DNA from: Streptomyces sp. NBC_00539
Lineage (GTDB): Bacteria; Actinomycetota; Actinomycetes; Streptomycetales; Streptomycetaceae
Assembly (NCBI RefSeq): GCF_036346105.1
Contig: NZ_CP107811.1
Coordinates: forward strand, 3,230,501-3,294,500
DNA length: 64,000 nt
Direction: 5' to 3'
In this document: one piece after another, positions 62,205 through 64,000 of the stretch
Position numbering within the stretch: the first letter of the stretch is position 1
Layout: each line of letters starts with the position of its first letter
Notes under the pieces: generated by a model
Databases searched by the model: none
What the model was told of the DNA's origin: nothing
Seen by the model: only the letters and a program-made list of their open reading frames with translations
Made by a program: the position numbers and the translations under genes

Positions 62205-62630
62205 ATGCGAGCAGTGGTGCAGAGGGTGGACGGCGCGAGCGTCGTGGTGGCCGGCGAGACCGTCGGGGAGATCGTCGGCGAGGGACTGTGCGTCCTGGTG
62301 GGGGTCACCCACGACGACACGCCGGAGAAGGCGGCGCTGCTGGCCCGCAAGCTGTGGTCGGTGCGGATCCTGGAGGCCGAGAAGTCCTGCAGCGACGTGA
62401 ACGCGCCGCTGTTGGTGATCTCCCAGTTCACGCTCTACGGGGACGCCCGCAAGGGCCGCCGGCCCACCTGGAACGCGGCCGCGCCCGGACCGGTGGCCGA
62501 GCCGCTGGTCGACGAGGTGGTGGCGCAGCTGCGCGCGCTCGGCGCGACCGTGGAGACGGGCCGGTTCGGTGCGGACATGCGCGTCTCGCTCACCAACCAC
62601 GGCCCGTTCACCATCGTCATCGACGTCTGA
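62205..62630 (+). CDS. dtd: D-aminoacyl-tRNA deacylase
   Basis: 141 residues. It removes D-amino acids mischarged onto tRNA. Active-site motifs: [19 protein letters not shown] with SQFTLYGD, and [15 protein letters not shown] with the NxGP(F/V)T element; the N-terminus [15 protein letters not shown] is typical. The ATG at 62205 follows AGGTGGT, a weak ribosome site. Divergent from rsiG across 130 bases. An inverted repeat at 62648-62678 follows the stop. Confidence 0.95.
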   Translation: MRAVVQRVDGASVVVAGETVGEIVGEGLCVLVGVTHDDTPEKAALLARKLWSVRILEAEKSCSDVNAPLLVISQFTLYGDARKGRRPTWNAAAPGPVAEPLVDEVVAQLRALGATVETGRFGADMRVSLTNHGPFTIVIDV

Positions 62631-62647
62631 GCGGTCCGGGACGTCCG

Positions 62648-62678
62648 CTTCGTATACGGCGTCCTGTCGTATACGAAG
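62648..62678. terminator. Inverted repeat between dtd and ygfZ
   Basis: A perfect 11-bp stem CTTCGTATACG / CGTATACGAAG with a nine-base loop. It lies between convergent genes, so a bidirectional terminator is the simplest reading, although the arms are AT-rich for this genome. Confidence 0.65.
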
Positions 62679-62722
62679 TCCCGGCGGGGGACGGCGTCCC
62701 GGCGGGGACGGCGCCCCGGCCG

Positions 62723-63691
62723 TCAGGGCGCGACCACGACCTCCTGCGCGGCGGCCGTCGTGCCGACCAGCAGCGGCGCGTCCACCGGAACGTTCCGCTT
62801 GACCAGTGCCAGCGCGATCGGCCCCAGCTCGTGGTGGCGGACGGCGGTGGTCACGAAGCCGAGCTGCCGTCCCTCCTCCCCGTCCGAGGCGAGCCGTACG
62901 GGCGTCCCGTGCGCGGGCAGCAGCACCTCCGAGCCGTCCAGGTGCAGGAAGACCAGACGGCGCGGGGGCTTGCCCAGGTTGTGGACGCGGGCCACCGTCT
63001 CCTGACCCCGGTAGCACCCCTTCTGGAGGTGCACGGCGGTGCCGATCCAGCCCAGCTCGTGCGGGATCGTGCGGTGGTCGGTCTCCTGGCCGAGCCGCGG
63101 CCGGTGCGCCTCCACGCGCAGCGCCTCGTACGCCAGCAGGCCCGCGGCCGGGCCGTGGGCCGCGGCGAAGGCCTCCAGGTCACCGCGCGGGACGAACACG
63201 TCGCGGCCGTGGGGGGTCTCGCGTACGGCGAGTACCTTGGCGACTTCGGCGATGGAGCCGGCCGGCAGGTGCACGACCGCGAAGTCGGCGGTGCGGTCCG
63301 CCACCTCGACGCGGTAGAAGAACTTCATCGACTCCAGGTAGGCGATCAGCGCCTCCTGCGTGCCGGGCTCGACGTGCGCCCACACCGTCTCGCCGTCGTC
63401 CACGAGGTACAGCGCGTGCTCGATGTGCCCGTGCGCGGAGAGGATCAGCGCCTCGGTGGCCTGCCCCGGCGGCAGATCGGTGACGTGCTGGGTGAGCAGC
63501 AGGTGCAGCCAGCTCAGCCGGTCCGGTCCGGTGACGGTGATGACTCCGCGGTGGGAGAGGTCTACGAAGCCCCGGCCGTCCGCGAGGGCGCGCTGTTCGC
63601 CGTACAGCTCTCCGTAGTGGGCGGCGACGCCCTCGTCGCGGCCTTCGGCCGGTACGGCGCCGGGGAGATGGAGCAAGGGGCTGCTGGTCAT
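62723..63691 (-). CDS. ygfZ: YgfZ/GcvT-like folate-binding Fe-S cluster assembly factor
   Basis: 322 residues. It takes part in repair or synthesis of certain Fe-S enzymes in a tetrahydrofolate-dependent way. The hallmark K-G-C-Y-x-G-Q-E is present in LQKGCYRGQETVARVHNLGKPPRRLV. GcvT-like N-domain: VDLSHRGVITVTGPDRLSWLH. The ATG at 63691 gives MTSSPLLHLPG; TACGCT (63699-63704) is seven bases upstream, suggesting leaderless translation. It lies 43 bases downstream of the Fur-family gene on the same strand. Confidence 0.93.
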   Translation of the reverse strand: MTSSPLLHLPGAVPAEGRDEGVAAHYGELYGEQRALADGRGFVDLSHRGVITVTGPDRLSWLHLLLTQHVTDLPPGQATEALILSAHGHIEHALYLVDDGETVWAHVEPGTQEALIAYLESMKFFYRVEVADRTADFAVVHLPAGSIAEVAKVLAVRETPHGRDVFVPRGDLEAFAAAHGPAAGLLAYEALRVEAHRPRLGQETDHRTIPHELGWIGTAVHLQKGCYRGQETVARVHNLGKPPRRLVFLHLDGSEVLLPAHGTPVRLASDGEEGRQLGFVTTAVRHHELGPIALALVKRNVPVDAPLLVGTTAAAQEVVVAP

Positions 63692-63734
63692 GGCACCAAG
63701 CGTACGGCCCTCCCGGGCAGGGCCGGGGCGGAGC

Positions 63735-64000
63735 CTCAGGCGGAGCCGGAGCGGTGCTCGGCGGCGCAGCCGGCGCACAGTCCGAAGATCGCGAAGTGCT
63801 TCATGTCGGTCTCGAAACCGAAGGTGGTACGGAGCTTCGCGGTGAACTCGGAGGCGATGTCCACATCGGCCTCGATCACCTCGGCGCAGTCGCGGCAGAC
63901 CAGGTGGATGTGGTGGTGCCGGTCCGCGAGGTGGTAGGTGGGGGCGCCGTGCCCGAGGTGGGCGTGCGAGACCAGACCCAGCTCTTCGAGCAGCTCCAGC
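63735..64000 (-). CDS. Fur-family metalloregulator (3' part, runs off the right edge)
   Basis: The C-terminal 87 codons are visible. The Fur metal-sensing region is clear: HLGHGAPTYHLADRHHHIHLVCRDCAEVIEAD with clustered His and a CxxC, then a second CxxC in FGLCAGCAAEHRSGSA, forming a probable structural zinc site. The subtype (iron, zinc, nickel or peroxide) cannot be fixed without the N-terminal domain. The stop is at 63735. Streptomyces has a nickel-responsive Fur homologue (Nur) mapped near this chromosomal region, to my recollection, but the CxxC pairs may not fit it. Confidence 0.85.

Noticed and set aside
62648..62678. A functional loxP site
   Set aside because: The arms are 9-10 bases rather than 13 and the spacer is 13 rather than 8.

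Overview
The window is chromosomal core DNA from a Streptomyces species or very close relative. The evidence is very high GC with strongly GC-biased third codon positions, frequent GTG (and one TTG) starts, and the gene set itself: orphan groEL with two CIRCE elements, msiK, nagKA, cdgB, an hbpS/senS/senR locus, mshA, rsiG, and carD-ispD-ispF-cysS-rlmB. From memory, the order runs parallel to the S. coelicolor SCO429x-to-SCO418x stretch read in descending number. I could not run an alignment.

Layout. 1-5.5 kb: two tandem secreted alpha/beta hydrolases, a DUF4436-like membrane protein, a GH16-type lectin-fold protein and trpF. 5.7-10 kb: groEL, a cold-shock protein, a CysO-type sulfur carrier and thrC, separated by strong hairpins. 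10.3-14.5 kb: gpgS, otsA and otsB (glucosylglycerate and trehalose synthesis) around a repeat cluster. 14.5-19.2 kb: an amino-sugar block with an orphan sugar-binding lipoprotein divergent from nagK-nagA, plus a PfkB kinase, under candidate DasR sites. 19.1-24 kb: a carbohydrate-binding membrane protein, the diguanylate cyclase CdgB with a CRP-type palindrome and a BldD-like box upstream, a flavin reductase, arfB and terD. 24.1-28.3 kb: an M1 aminopeptidase lipoprotein and the HbpS-SenS-SenR redox/haem-sensing locus. 28.3-33.5 kb: accessory genes, tRNA-Thr(TGT), a low-GC3 ORF and a frameshifted gene. 33.5-38 kb: msiK, a nucleotidyltransferase and a DoxX-type protein. 38-43.9 kb: rlmB-cysS-ispF-ispD, carD and a lipoprotein. 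44.1-48.2 kb: phoP-phoR, phoU, a 52-residue Cys-rich protein and gpmA. 48.4-56 kb: an MFS pump, a YbjN protein, mshA, a methyltransferase, an NlpC/P60 endopeptidase, a PP2C phosphatase and DUF2516. 56-64 kb: several regulators (XRE, MerR, AraC), a VOC protein, a HemK-like methyltransferase, an Eis-like acetyltransferase, RsiG, dtd, ygfZ and the end of a Fur-family gene.

How they connect. A c-di-GMP synthase (cdgB) and a c-di-GMP-dependent anti-sigma factor (rsiG) lie in the same window. The sugar-binding lipoprotein has no permease beside it and would need MsiK as ATPase; a 13-bp DasR-like core is shared exactly by the nagK and msiK upstream regions. About 17 genes have a TANNNT box 6-8 bases before the start codon, consistent with leaderless transcripts. 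I saw no CRISPR array, intact insertion sequence, prophage or biosynthetic cluster.
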